A stretch of 64,000 nucleotides of DNA from Andreesenia angusta. Its GTDB lineage: Bacteria > Bacillota > Clostridia > Tissierellales > Gottschalkiaceae. Each line of letters begins with the position of its first letter. Position 1 is the stretch's first letter. The position numbers were made by a program, and so were the translations under genes. This document shows positions 44,764-54,306 of the stretch, one piece after another. Where the stretch lies: assembly GCF_001855385.1 (NCBI RefSeq), contig NZ_MKIE01000003.1, positions 186,001-250,000 of the forward strand, read 5' to 3'. Under the pieces are notes generated by a model that was not told the DNA's origin, did no database searches, and worked only from the letters and a program-made list of their open reading frames with translations.

Positions 44764-45492
44764 GTGGGTTCCGCTTTAAAGACAAAAGATATGTATATAG
44801 GACTGAAAGACAGGTTTCTATACAACAACGACTTAAATTCAATATATATCTTGTTGGCTCTCTACGATGTGGAAGAGAACATAAGCAATATATATCCTAG
44901 GTACATGTGCCTTAAGGACATAAAGAAGAAGATAAAATCGATACTGAAAAACAGAGCCGACAGCGAGCATGTAGCCCATAATCTTGGCATCATAATACAC
45001 GAAGATATAAACAGGCTCGAACTCTGCTTCTACCTGGAAGGATATCAGGACGGGTATAAAAATGTGAGGTTTACGAATCTGCTTGAAAAAGAGGTAATAA
45101 AGAGCTACGGTATAGACTATATATACAGGTCGGAAGGACTGGGCTACTTTGGGAGCGACGACGCCACATGCGGAGTCAAGGAGAAGTGCTACAGGTATAT
45201 AGATGAAAATGCAGGCAGACAGAGCCAGATAGAGAACTTGACGGATGAATTCATAAACAGGATAGTTAAAAAGAAGATAGAAAATCTGGACCAGCAGATA
45301 GAAAAGCAGCTCAAGATAGACTACGACATGCACAATATAAGGATAGAAGAAGTCAGCTACACGCTTACAAACGAAGAGGTGGAAAAGATAAACACCACCA
45401 TACTAGACAATCTGATACTTCATTTGGGGAAAGTCTACAAAGAGGCTTTCTGGATAGCTGTAAATGACAAGGTTTTTAGAAGATATAGATAG
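44764..45492 (+). CDS. Uncharacterised conserved-looking protein
   Basis: 242 aa; I do not recognise the family. GTG 44764 follows AGAGGAGG (44747-44754) at 9 bases, so it is a real gene. No signal peptide or membrane segment. Mixed charged/aromatic composition, an ELCFYLEGYQDGYKNVRF patch around residues 80-100, three cysteines near residues 137-145 (with TCGVKEKC) and a helical charged region (about 160-200, IENLDQQIEKQLKIDY). It sits between yebC and the ruv genes, and its stop lies next to a strong terminator. Confidence 0.8.
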   Translation: MGSALKTKDMYIGLKDRFLYNNDLNSIYILLALYDVEENISNIYPRYMCLKDIKKKIKSILKNRADSEHVAHNLGIIIHEDINRLELCFYLEGYQDGYKNVRFTNLLEKEVIKSYGIDYIYRSEGLGYFGSDDATCGVKEKCYRYIDENAGRQSQIENLTDEFINRIVKKKIENLDQQIEKQLKIDYDMHNIRIEEVSYTLTNEEVEKINTTILDNLILHLGKVYKEAFWIAVNDKVFRRYR

Positions 45493-45520
45493 AGGTACTT
45501 CCAGAAGTACCTCTTTTTTG
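45491..45520 (+). terminator. Intrinsic terminator before ruvC
   Basis: Perfect 10-bp stem (45491-45500 with 45505-45514), CCAG loop and TTTTTT tail; starts within the upstream stop codon. Confidence 0.92.
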
Positions 45521-45541
45521 CAATTGGAGACATTAATGTAT

Positions 45542-45570
45542 TTGCTTATTTTCGCTATATTAAATATAAT
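45542..45570 (+). promoter_or_regulatory. Promoter for ruvC-ruvA-ruvB-queA
   Basis: TTGCTT (45542-45547), 17-base spacer, perfect TATAAT (45565-45570), between a terminator and ruvC. I saw no clear LexA box. Confidence 0.6.
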
Positions 45571-45605
45571 TAAATCGAATATATGTTTGGGATGGAGGAT
45601 GCGAT

Positions 45606-46100
45606 TTGATAATATTTGGGATAGATCCGGGAATAGCCATAGTTGGATACGGTGTACTAGAGTACACGGGAAATAAGTTCAAAGTTCTAGACTACGGGGC
45701 TGTTATAACTGAGCCTAAAGACAGCTTCCCCATAAGGCTTAAGCTTGTATACGAAGGTCTCACAGAGTTGCTGGAGAAGTACAAGCCGGACGCCGTGGCC
45801 ATAGAGGAGCTTTTTTTCAACAAGAACGTAAAGACCGCCATAACAGTGGGGCAGGCAAGGGGAGTGCAGATGCTGGCCGCCGTAAACAAGGGCATAGATC
45901 TTTACGAGTACACGCCCCTTCAGGTGAAGCAGGGTGTTGTGGGATATGGAAGGGCCGAGAAAAAGCAGGTACAGGAGATGGTGAAGCTGATACTCAACTT
46001 GAAAAAAGTGCCGAAGCCTGACGATGTGGCCGACGCACTGGCTGTGGCCATATGCCATGCGCACTCTGGAAGCTTCAGAGACAGCTTTAAAGTGAAATAG
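45606..46100 (+). CDS. ruvC: Holliday junction resolvase RuvC
   Basis: Endonuclease that cuts Holliday junctions. 164 aa with acidic catalytic residues in FGIDPG, AIEELFF and [13 protein letters not shown] 45606 is 7 bases after GGAGG (45594-45598). First of ruvC-ruvA-ruvB. Confidence 0.97.
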   Translation: MIIFGIDPGIAIVGYGVLEYTGNKFKVLDYGAVITEPKDSFPIRLKLVYEGLTELLEKYKPDAVAIEELFFNKNVKTAITVGQARGVQMLAAVNKGIDLYEYTPLQVKQGVVGYGRAEKKQVQEMVKLILNLKKVPKPDDVADALAVAICHAHSGSFRDSFKVK

Positions 46101-46111
46101 GGAGTGATAAG

Positions 46112-46717
46112 ATGTTCGACTATATAAAGGGAAGAGTTGTGGAGACAAGGGGAGACCAGCTTGTGCTAGAATGCGGCGGAATAGGATACCTCTTGACGGC
46201 TTCCTACAACACCATAAGCAAGCTAGGCGGTAAGACGGAGGAAGTAGCGGTGAGAACCCATATGAGCGTCAGGGAAGACGGAGTTACACTTTACGGGTTC
46301 TACGAATACGAGGAGCTCGAGATGTTCAAGCTGCTCCAGACAGTCTCGAAGATAGGACCTAAGGTCGCCATAGGTATGCTTTCGACTATAAGCCCATCAG
46401 GGCTGAAGAAGGCCATAGCACTGAGTGACTGCGATTTGCTTGCAAAGGCGCCAGGCATAGGCAAGAAGACTGCCCAGAGAATAGTGCTGGAGTTAAAAGA
46501 CAAGATAAGCTTGGACGAGATATCTTCAGTGGGAGAGATAGATTTAGTTGAAGTTGAAGCTGAATACGAGACAGGAGCTGAAGGAGAGGCCTTGGATGCC
46601 CTTGTATCTTTGGGCTATAGCAAGCCGGAACTCTACTCGGTACTAGGCAAGCTAGAAATAGAGGGCAAGAGCTCTGAAGAGATCATAAGGGCTGTGCTAA
46701 AAGAGATCGGAAGGTAG
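46112..46717 (+). CDS. ruvA: Holliday junction branch migration protein RuvA
   Basis: Binds four-way junctions and positions RuvB. 201 aa: N-terminal OB domain ([16 protein letters not shown]), helix-hairpin-helix pair ([35 protein letters not shown]) and a C-terminal RuvB-contact domain ([14 protein letters not shown]). ATG after GGGAGTG, 11 bases downstream of ruvC. Confidence 0.97.
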   Translation: MFDYIKGRVVETRGDQLVLECGGIGYLLTASYNTISKLGGKTEEVAVRTHMSVREDGVTLYGFYEYEELEMFKLLQTVSKIGPKVAIGMLSTISPSGLKKAIALSDCDLLAKAPGIGKKTAQRIVLELKDKISLDEISSVGEIDLVEVEAEYETGAEGEALDALVSLGYSKPELYSVLGKLEIEGKSSEEIIRAVLKEIGR

Positions 46718-46724
46718 TGAGAAA

Positions 46725-47741
46725 GTGGAAAACATAGATAATTTAGACGACAGGGTGGTTACGAGAAGCCTGAGGGAAGAGGATCTAGAGCTTGAGACTT
46801 CACTGAGGCCTAAGACGCTTTCGGAGTATATAGGCCAGGATAAGGCCAAGTCCCATCTGAAGATATTCATAGAGGCCGCCAAGAAAAGAGGAGAGCCGCT
46901 TGACCATGTGCTGCTGTACGGTCCACCAGGGCTTGGAAAGACGACGCTTGCGACTATAATAGCCAACGAGATGGGGTCGGACATAAGGGTGACTTCGGGG
47001 CCAGCGATAGAGAGGCCTGGAGACCTTGCGGCCATACTGACCAACTTGGCTGAAAACGACGTGCTCTTTATAGACGAGATACACAGGATAAACAGGTCGG
47101 TTGAGGAAGTGCTCTACCCTGCGATGGAGGACTATTCGCTGGACATAATAATAGGGAAGGGGCCAAGCGCAAGGTCCATAAGGCTTGACCTTTCCAAGTT
47201 CACTCTTATAGGGGCGACCACCAGGGCGGGGCTTCTGACTTCTCCACTTAGGGACAGATTTGGTGTTATGAGCAGACTTGAGCTCTATGACATAGAGAGC
47301 CTTACAGAGATAGTCATGAGGTCGGCCAAAATACTGAACGTGAAGATAGACAGATCTGGAGCCGAAGAGATAGGCAAGAGGGCGAGGGGGACACCTCGTA
47401 TCGCCAACAGGATACTGAAGCGTGTAAGAGACTATGCTCAGGTGCTGAAGGGCGGAGAGATAGACAGAGAAGTGGCGAAAGAGGCGCTAGAGCTGTTCGA
47501 GATAGATGAACTGGGACTTGATAAGACAGACCAGAACCTCATAATGACCATGATAGAGAAGTTTGGCGGCGGTCCTGTAGGGCTTGACACCCTGGCGGCC
47601 TCGACTGGAGAAGAGAGAAACACAATAGAGGACGTATACGAGCCATACCTGCTCCAGCTAGGCTTTATAAACAGGACGCCTAGAGGAAGGGTACTCACAA
47701 AGCACTGCTACGACTATTTCAAAATAGAGTACAAAGACTAG
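46725..47741 (+). CDS. ruvB: Holliday junction helicase RuvB
   Basis: AAA+ motor for branch migration. 338 aa: [16 protein letters not shown], Walker [12 protein letters not shown], Walker [10 protein letters not shown], sensor 1 [11 protein letters not shown], arginine-finger region PLRDRFG and a C-terminal winged helix ([17 protein letters not shown]). GTG start 7 bases after ruvA. In spore-formers spoIID often follows; here queA does. Confidence 0.98.
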   Translation: MENIDNLDDRVVTRSLREEDLELETSLRPKTLSEYIGQDKAKSHLKIFIEAAKKRGEPLDHVLLYGPPGLGKTTLATIIANEMGSDIRVTSGPAIERPGDLAAILTNLAENDVLFIDEIHRINRSVEEVLYPAMEDYSLDIIIGKGPSARSIRLDLSKFTLIGATTRAGLLTSPLRDRFGVMSRLELYDIESLTEIVMRSAKILNVKIDRSGAEEIGKRARGTPRIANRILKRVRDYAQVLKGGEIDREVAKEALELFEIDELGLDKTDQNLIMTMIEKFGGGPVGLDTLAASTGEERNTIEDVYEPYLLQLGFINRTPRGRVLTKHCYDYFKIEYKD

Positions 47742-47764
47742 ACAGAGAGGAAAGATAACAGAGC

Positions 47765-48790
47765 ATGAAAAAAAGCGATTTCAACTTTGAACTTCCAGAG
47801 GAGCTGATAGCTCAGACTCCGCTGGAGGATAGGACAGGCTCGAGGCTGCTGATAGCCAACAGCGAGACTGGAGAGCTGATACACGGAAAATTCACAGATA
47901 TACTTGAATACCTGGAAGAAGGCGACACTCTTGTGATGAACAACACAAAGGTAATACCGGCCAGGATCTACGGCAAGAAGATGGACACAGGGGCTGGTAT
48001 AGAGTTTCTGCTCTTGAAAGACCTGGGGGATAACAGGTGGGAGACTCTCGTAAAGCCTGGCAAGAAAGCCAAAGTCGGAGCTGAGATAGAGTTCGGGGAC
48101 GGACTTCTCGCTTGCAGAGTCGAGGATATTCTGGAAGACGGCACAAGGATAGTGAAATTCGAGTATGAGGGCATATTCAACGAGATGCTTGAATCCCTTG
48201 GGGAGATGCCACTGCCTCCATATATAACAGAGCGGCTCGAGGACAGAGGCAGGTACCAGACTGTATATGCGGAGGTGGAAGGCTCTGCGGCCGCTCCTAC
48301 AGCGGGACTTCACTTTACAGACGAGCTCTTGGAGGCTGCAAGGTCAAAAGGTGTCAACATAGCGTATGTGACGCTACACGTGGGGCTTGGAACTTTTAGG
48401 CCGGTGAAAGAAGACGACATAGACGACCATATAATGCACTCCGAGTACTACGAGATAGGCGAGGAGACGGCCAGGATAGTCAACGAGACAAAGAAAAGAG
48501 GCAATAGAGTCATAGCTGTGGGGACTACATCTGTAAGGACACTGGAGTCTTGCGCAGATGAGAACAATATGGCGGAGGCCAAGTCGGAGGAGACGGACAT
48601 ATTCATATATCCAGGCTATGAATTCAAGCTGGTAGACAGGATAATAACGAACTTTCACCTGCCTGAGTCCACGCTTATAATGCTGGTCAGCGCCAAGCTA
48701 GGCAGTGAGAACACCCTTAAGGCCTACAGGGAGGCTGTAGATCAGAGGTACAGGTTTTTCAGCTTTGGGGATGCGATGTTTATAATCTGA
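47765..48790 (+). CDS. queA: tRNA preQ1 ribosyltransferase-isomerase QueA
   Basis: Transfers the ribosyl part of SAM to preQ1-tRNA, giving epoxyqueuosine. 341 aa beginning [20 protein letters not shown], with [13 protein letters not shown] and [16 protein letters not shown] [12 protein letters not shown] motifs. Forms the queuosine pair with tgt downstream. ATG after AGAGGAAAG. Confidence 0.97.
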   Translation: MKKSDFNFELPEELIAQTPLEDRTGSRLLIANSETGELIHGKFTDILEYLEEGDTLVMNNTKVIPARIYGKKMDTGAGIEFLLLKDLGDNRWETLVKPGKKAKVGAEIEFGDGLLACRVEDILEDGTRIVKFEYEGIFNEMLESLGEMPLPPYITERLEDRGRYQTVYAEVEGSAAAPTAGLHFTDELLEAARSKGVNIAYVTLHVGLGTFRPVKEDDIDDHIMHSEYYEIGEETARIVNETKKRGNRVIAVGTTSVRTLESCADENNMAEAKSEETDIFIYPGYEFKLVDRIITNFHLPESTLIMLVSAKLGSENTLKAYREAVDQRYRFFSFGDAMFII

Positions 48791-48801
48791 TTGCGCCCTG
48801 A

Positions 48802-50022
<1,221 letters not shown>

Positions 50023-50057
50023 AGAATATAAAAAACAAATTAAAAGGAGGAAAAAAC

Positions 50058-50366
50058 ATGCCAACAACACAGATGCTACAAGCATTTGCACTGCCGCTAG
50101 CTTTTTTGGCCATATTCTACATGTTCATAATAAGGCCTCAGAAGAAGAAGGAAAAAGAGATAAAAGAGATGAGAAACAAGCTAAAGGTGGGCGATGTGGT
50201 CTTCACCATAGGCGGGGTAGTAGGAAAGATAGTAAAGATAAAAGAAGACGAGGTAACTATAGAGACTGGAGCCGACAAGAACAAGATAGTATTCAAAAAG
50301 TGGGCTGTAGGTAGTGTAGAGAAGTCTAAAGAGACTCCAGCTGAGGACAATTCAAGCGAGAGCTAA
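50058..50366 (+). CDS. yajC: Preprotein translocase subunit YajC
   Basis: 102 aa single-span membrane protein that joins SecDF at the translocon. Hydrophobic helix about 8-24 (LQAFALPLAFLAIFYMF), then IIRPQKKKEKE and the VGDVVFTIGGVVGKIVKI beta region. RBS AAAGGAGG. Lies between tgt and the SCIFF genes, with secDF after them. Confidence 0.95.
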   Translation: MPTTQMLQAFALPLAFLAIFYMFIIRPQKKKEKEIKEMRNKLKVGDVVFTIGGVVGKIVKIKEDEVTIETGADKNKIVFKKWAVGSVEKSKETPAEDNSSES

Positions 50367-50369
50367 AAC

Positions 50370-50398
50370 TTTATTTTAGATCTGAAATATGATATAAT
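50370..50398 (+). promoter_or_regulatory. Promoter of the SCIFF peptide gene
   Basis: Extended -10 TGATATAAT (50390-50398) with a weak -35 TTTATT (50370-50375) at 17 bases. It gives the peptide gene its own transcript start separate from yajC. Confidence 0.65.
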
Positions 50399-50453
50399 CT
50401 CTTGGATCAGTACTTATTAATTTCAACCAAAAACAGAAAGGGGTTGTCGTCTT

Positions 50454-50594
50454 ATGAAGCACATAAAGACTTTAAGCGGTAGCAATTTAAAGGACAAGAT
50501 AGAGAACCACGGCTGTGGAGAGTGCCAGACATCTTGCCAGTCAGCGTGTAAAACTTCTTGCACTGTAGGAAACCAAAGCTGCGAAAAAAACTAG
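50454..50594 (+). CDS. scfA: SCIFF ribosomal peptide precursor (six cysteines in forty-five residues)
   Basis: 46-residue precursor peptide starting MKHIKTLSGSNLKDKI with cysteines at 21, 24, 28, 32, 36 and 43 (CGECQTSCQSACKTSC core). This matches the SCIFF family, found almost only in Clostridia, whose cysteines are cross-linked by thioether bonds by the radical-SAM maturase encoded next. ATG is preceded by AAAGGGG. The mature product's function is unknown. It lies between yajC and secDF, the usual setting. Own promoter upstream and a hairpin just downstream. Confidence 0.95.
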   Translation: MKHIKTLSGSNLKDKIENHGCGECQTSCQSACKTSCTVGNQSCEKN

Positions 50595-50602
50595 GAATGA
50601 AA

Positions 50603-50631
50603 AGTAGTGGGAGACCACTGCTTTTTATTTT
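50603..50631 (+). terminator. Terminator/attenuator between SCIFF peptide and maturase
   Basis: 8-bp stem (50603-50610 with 50615-50622, one wobble), GAGA loop, then TTTTATTTT. Partial read-through would give much more peptide mRNA than enzyme mRNA. Confidence 0.8.
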
Positions 50632-50663
50632 GGAACTGTTGGGAAAAGCTAGGAGGAATATCA

Positions 50664-52019
50664 ATGGTAAAGACACATAAGTTTGAACTAAATGGAAAGA
50701 AAATAGTATTGGATATAAACAGCGGATCGGTTCACGTAGTAGACGATATAATATGGGATATAGTTGACCTCTTTGAAGAGAGCGACATAGAGAATATAGC
50801 TAACAGCCTCAAGCCTAAGTACAGCGAAGAGGAAATAGAAGACGCCATGTCTGAGATAAACGTGCTGAAAGAGAACGGACTGCTGTTCAGCGACGAGCCT
50901 GACTTTGGAAATATAGAGTACAACAAGGAAGGAATAGTCAAAGCCCTATGCCTTCACGTGGCGCATGACTGCAACTTAAGGTGCAACTACTGCTTTGCAT
51001 CTCAAGGGGACTTCAACGGTGAGAAGCTCATAATGCCGTTTGAAGTTGGGAAAAAGGCGCTGGACTTCCTGGTGGCCAATTCAGGCAATAGAAGAAATCT
51101 GGAGGTGGACTTCTTCGGTGGAGAGCCGCTTATGAACTTTGAGGTTGTAAAACAGCTTGTTTCTTACGGGGAAGAGCTTGAGAAAACACATGACAAGAAC
51201 TTCAGATTCACCATCACCACAAACGGAGTTCTGTTGAATGAAGAGAATATGGCCTATATGAATGAGAAGATGGAAAATGTCGTACTCAGTCTTGATGGAA
51301 GAAAGTCTGTAAACGACAAGATGAGGCCTACGATATCGGGCGACGGAAGCCACGACATCATAACTCCTAAGTTTTTGGAGTTTGCAAAGCTCAGAGGCGG
51401 TAAATCCTACTACCTAAGAGGTACTTTTACAAGCCACAATTTGGACTTCTCTGAGGACGTGAAATACCTGCACAAGATAGGCTTCGACAGCATATCAGTA
51501 GAGCCTGTAGTTGCAGACCCAAGCCAAGACTACGCAATACTGGAAGAGCATCTGGAGAAAGCCATATCGGAGTACGAAAAGCTTTCGGCAGAGTATATAG
51601 ACGCTCACAAGCAGGGGAAAGGTTTCGACTTTTTCCACTTCATGATAGACCTTTCGCAGGGACCTTGCTTCGTAAAGCGTGTAGTGGGATGCGGGGCAGG
51701 GGTTGAGTACCTTGCTGTAACGCCAGAAGGGGACCTCTATCCATGCCACCAGTTTGTAGGGAATGAGGACTTCAAGCTTGGAACAGTTGATACTGGAGTA
51801 GAGAAAAAAGACATGGTGGACATGTTCAGGAATGCAAATGTATTCACAAAAGACGAGTGCAGAAGCTGCTGGGCCAAGTACTACTGCAGCGGGGGATGCC
51901 ATGCAAACGCATATAACTTCAACGGGACTGTAGATAAACCTTACAGGATAGGGTGTGAAATGGAGAAAAAGAGAATAGAATGCGCCATATCCATAAAGGC
52001 AAACCTTATTGAAGACTAG
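50664..52019 (+). CDS. scfB: SCIFF peptide maturase, radical SAM/SPASM
   Basis: 451 aa from ATG 50664 behind AGGAGGAA. N-terminal peptide-recognition (RRE-like) region (about 1-90), radical-SAM cysteines C103, C107, C110 (CNLRCNYCFASQGD), the FFGGEPLMNF SAM motif, and a C-terminal SPASM domain with two auxiliary clusters (GCGAGVEYLAVTPEGDLYPC ... CRSCWAKYYCSGGC). It installs Cys-to-Thr/alpha-carbon thioether links in the SCIFF peptide, as shown for family members such as CteB. Followed 23 bases later by secD. Confidence 0.95.
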   Translation: MVKTHKFELNGKKIVLDINSGSVHVVDDIIWDIVDLFEESDIENIANSLKPKYSEEEIEDAMSEINVLKENGLLFSDEPDFGNIEYNKEGIVKALCLHVAHDCNLRCNYCFASQGDFNGEKLIMPFEVGKKALDFLVANSGNRRNLEVDFFGGEPLMNFEVVKQLVSYGEELEKTHDKNFRFTITTNGVLLNEENMAYMNEKMENVVLSLDGRKSVNDKMRPTISGDGSHDIITPKFLEFAKLRGGKSYYLRGTFTSHNLDFSEDVKYLHKIGFDSISVEPVVADPSQDYAILEEHLEKAISEYEKLSAEYIDAHKQGKGFDFFHFMIDLSQGPCFVKRVVGCGAGVEYLAVTPEGDLYPCHQFVGNEDFKLGTVDTGVEKKDMVDMFRNANVFTKDECRSCWAKYYCSGGCHANAYNFNGTVDKPYRIGCEMEKKRIECAISIKANLIED

Positions 52020-52042
52020 AAAGAGTTAAGGGGTGAATAGAT

Positions 52043-53305
52043 TTGAATACGAAAAAGAAGATAGCGCTATTTCTGATAGTGGCGATTACAGCGCTTTTCT
52101 CATATTCTGCGTTTAATGGTGTAGAACTAGGTGGATTGAAGCTTTCATCCATGAAAGAGAAGATAGACTTGGGTCTGGACCTCGCGGGGGGAGTTTATGT
52201 AGTGCTCGAGGCGCAGACAGACGAGAGCGGAGAGTCGCTTAGAGCCAAGATGGAGCAGACAAGAGCCATAGTCAGACAGAGGGTGGACAGCATAGGAGTC
52301 GCTGAGCCGAACATAGTCATAGAAGGCGAGAAGAGGCTTAGAGTCGAGCTTGCAGGAGTTAAAGATCCCCAAGAGGCGATCGAGATGATAGGCAAGACAG
52401 CGCTTCTGGAGTTCAAGAATCCGGAAGGTGAAGTGGTAGTTACGGGAGAAAACATACAGAATTCCGCTGTAGCTTTCCAAGACACTGGAATGGGAGAGCA
52501 GCCGGTTGTCTCTATAGAGTTCGACTCCAAGGGAGCCGAGCTTTTCAGGGAAGAGACAGCAAGGCTTGTAGCCCTTCCGGCCGATCAGGACAAGAGGATA
52601 TCTATAGTGCTTGACGGAAGCGTCATATCAAGTCCGAATGTGAACTCAGAAATTTCAGACGGAAAGGCTGTCATAGAAGGCGGATTCACTGTGGAGTCTG
52701 CTACAGAGCTCTCCAACTTGATAAGCGCAGGGGCGCTTCCGCTTGAGATGGCTGAAATACAGAGCTCTGTGATAGGGCCTACGCTTGGACTCAAGGCACT
52801 TGAGAAGAGCGTGCTGGCAGGCGGAATAGGAATGCTGATCATATTCCTATTGATGATAGCGCTCTACAGGATTCCTGGGGTTGTGGCAAGTCTTTGCCTT
52901 ACGATATACGTGCTTATAGTCCTGAATATGATGTCAGGACTTGGTGTAAAGCTGACACTTCCTGGGATAGCGGCACTTATACTCTCGATTGGAATGGCAG
53001 TGGACGCCAATATCATAATATTTGAGAGGATAAAGGAAGAGATAAAGGACGGAAAGACCAACAGGTCTGCACTGAGCTCTGGATTCAGCAGAGCCATAAC
53101 CGCGGTTATAGACTCTAATATAACTACTGTCATAGCAGGGGCTGTGCTCTACGCATTTGGAACAGGGCCAATAAAGGGATTCGGAGTGACACTCATAATT
53201 GGACTAGTTGCATCTGTGTTTACAGCTGTATTTATAACCAAGTACATACTTGGGGTTGTGGTGGAAACTGAAATAGGAAGAAGCAAGAGCTTCTTTGGAG
53301 CTTAA
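52043..53305 (+). CDS. secD: Protein translocase subunit SecD
   Basis: Membrane component that uses the proton or sodium gradient to drive late steps of Sec export. 420 aa: TM1 (about 5-22), DLGLDLAGGVYVVLEAQ, periplasmic-side P1 domain (here extracytoplasmic), then TM2-6 with ALILSIGMAVDANIIIFERI. TTG 52043 after AAGGGGTG. Shorter than proteobacterial SecD, usual for Gram-positives with split secD and secF. Confidence 0.97.
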   Translation: MNTKKKIALFLIVAITALFSYSAFNGVELGGLKLSSMKEKIDLGLDLAGGVYVVLEAQTDESGESLRAKMEQTRAIVRQRVDSIGVAEPNIVIEGEKRLRVELAGVKDPQEAIEMIGKTALLEFKNPEGEVVVTGENIQNSAVAFQDTGMGEQPVVSIEFDSKGAELFREETARLVALPADQDKRISIVLDGSVISSPNVNSEISDGKAVIEGGFTVESATELSNLISAGALPLEMAEIQSSVIGPTLGLKALEKSVLAGGIGMLIIFLLMIALYRIPGVVASLCLTIYVLIVLNMMSGLGVKLTLPGIAALILSIGMAVDANIIIFERIKEEIKDGKTNRSALSSGFSRAITAVIDSNITTVIAGAVLYAFGTGPIKGFGVTLIIGLVASVFTAVFITKYILGVVVETEIGRSKSFFGA

Positions 53306-53318
53306 GGGGGGCATTGAT

Positions 53319-54188
53319 TTGAAGATAATTGAAAAAAGAAAGATTTTCTTTGCACTGTCGATTGCCTTTATAGTCATAGGTATGATCATAACAGCTGTAA
53401 ATGGACTGAACTACGGCATGGACTTCACCGGAGGCACACTTATACAGATAGACCTGGAGAAAGATAGGGAGATGTCTCAGCTGAGAGAGATCGTTGACGA
53501 ATTCGACGGTGATGCAAGCATAATAAGCGCCGGAGAAAATGGAAGAGAAATAATCATAAAGAGCAGCAAGAATATGAGCTCCGAGGAGAGCATGGAGGTC
53601 TTTGAAAGCTTTAAAGAGGAGTTCAAGCTAAAGAGCAATCAGCCTATAGAGGTACAGTCTATAGGGGCTTCTATAGGGAATGAGATAAAGCGGAACGCCC
53701 TTATATCCATAGCTATAGCCTCTATAGGGATGCTGGTGTATATAAGCTTCAGGTTTGAACTGAAGTTCGGAATATCGGCTGTTATAGCTCTTATGCATGA
53801 CTCACTCATGATGGTTTCTATATACGCCGTGTTCAGGCTTTCGGTGGACAGCACTTTTATAGCTGCCATACTCACGGTCATAGGCTACTCGATAAACGAT
53901 ACAATAATTGTGTTTGACAGGATAAGAGAGAACTTAGGAAAGGCCAAGAGGTCGGAAAGCTATGAGGAGATCATAGACAAGAGCATAAACATGACTTTGA
54001 AGAGAACTCTTCTCACTTCGCTCACTACTATAGTTCCACTTGTGCTTTTATACGTGATGGGTGTGGACTCTATAAAGAACTTTGCGCTTCCACTGGCTAT
54101 AGGAATACTTGTGGGAACTTACTCGTCTATATTTGTGGCAAGCCCGATATGGTATGAGCTCAAGACAAGGGCAAAGAAAACTGCATAA
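53319..54188 (+). CDS. secF: Protein translocase subunit SecF
   Basis: 289 aa partner of SecD: TM1 (about 9-30), GLNYGMDFTGGTLIQI, then five helices with LTVIGYSINDTIIVFDRIRE. TTG 53319 is 7 bases after AAGGGGGG, 13 bases after the secD stop. Ends at a strong terminator. Confidence 0.97.
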   Translation: MKIIEKRKIFFALSIAFIVIGMIITAVNGLNYGMDFTGGTLIQIDLEKDREMSQLREIVDEFDGDASIISAGENGREIIIKSSKNMSSEESMEVFESFKEEFKLKSNQPIEVQSIGASIGNEIKRNALISIAIASIGMLVYISFRFELKFGISAVIALMHDSLMMVSIYAVFRLSVDSTFIAAILTVIGYSINDTIIVFDRIRENLGKAKRSESYEEIIDKSINMTLKRTLLTSLTTIVPLVLLYVMGVDSIKNFALPLAIGILVGTYSSIFVASPIWYELKTRAKKTA

Positions 54189-54204
54189 CGAAAAACGAGA
54201 AGAG

Positions 54205-54240
54205 AAAGAGAGGATATCGGAGGATATTCTCTCTTTTAGT
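54205..54240 (+). terminator. Intrinsic terminator after secF
   Basis: 14-bp stem (54205-54218 with 54223-54236, one wobble), GGAG loop, T-tail TTTTAGTTT. Confidence 0.9.
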
Positions 54241-54268
54241 TTAAAAAACAAAACACAAGTTGTATAAT
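54240..54268 (+). promoter_or_regulatory. Putative promoter for the AarF-recJ pair
   Basis: TTTAAA (54240-54245), 17-base spacer, perfect TATAAT (54263-54268). Confidence 0.6.
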
Positions 54269-54306
54269 GTAAGACAAACAGTCTATTCAAAAAAGGTGGA
54301 GCTCGT

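Noticed and set aside
50454..50594. Six-cysteine peptide as a metallothionein or toxin
   Set aside because: Cysteine spacing, N-terminal MKHIKTL and the adjacent SPASM maturase match SCIFF.
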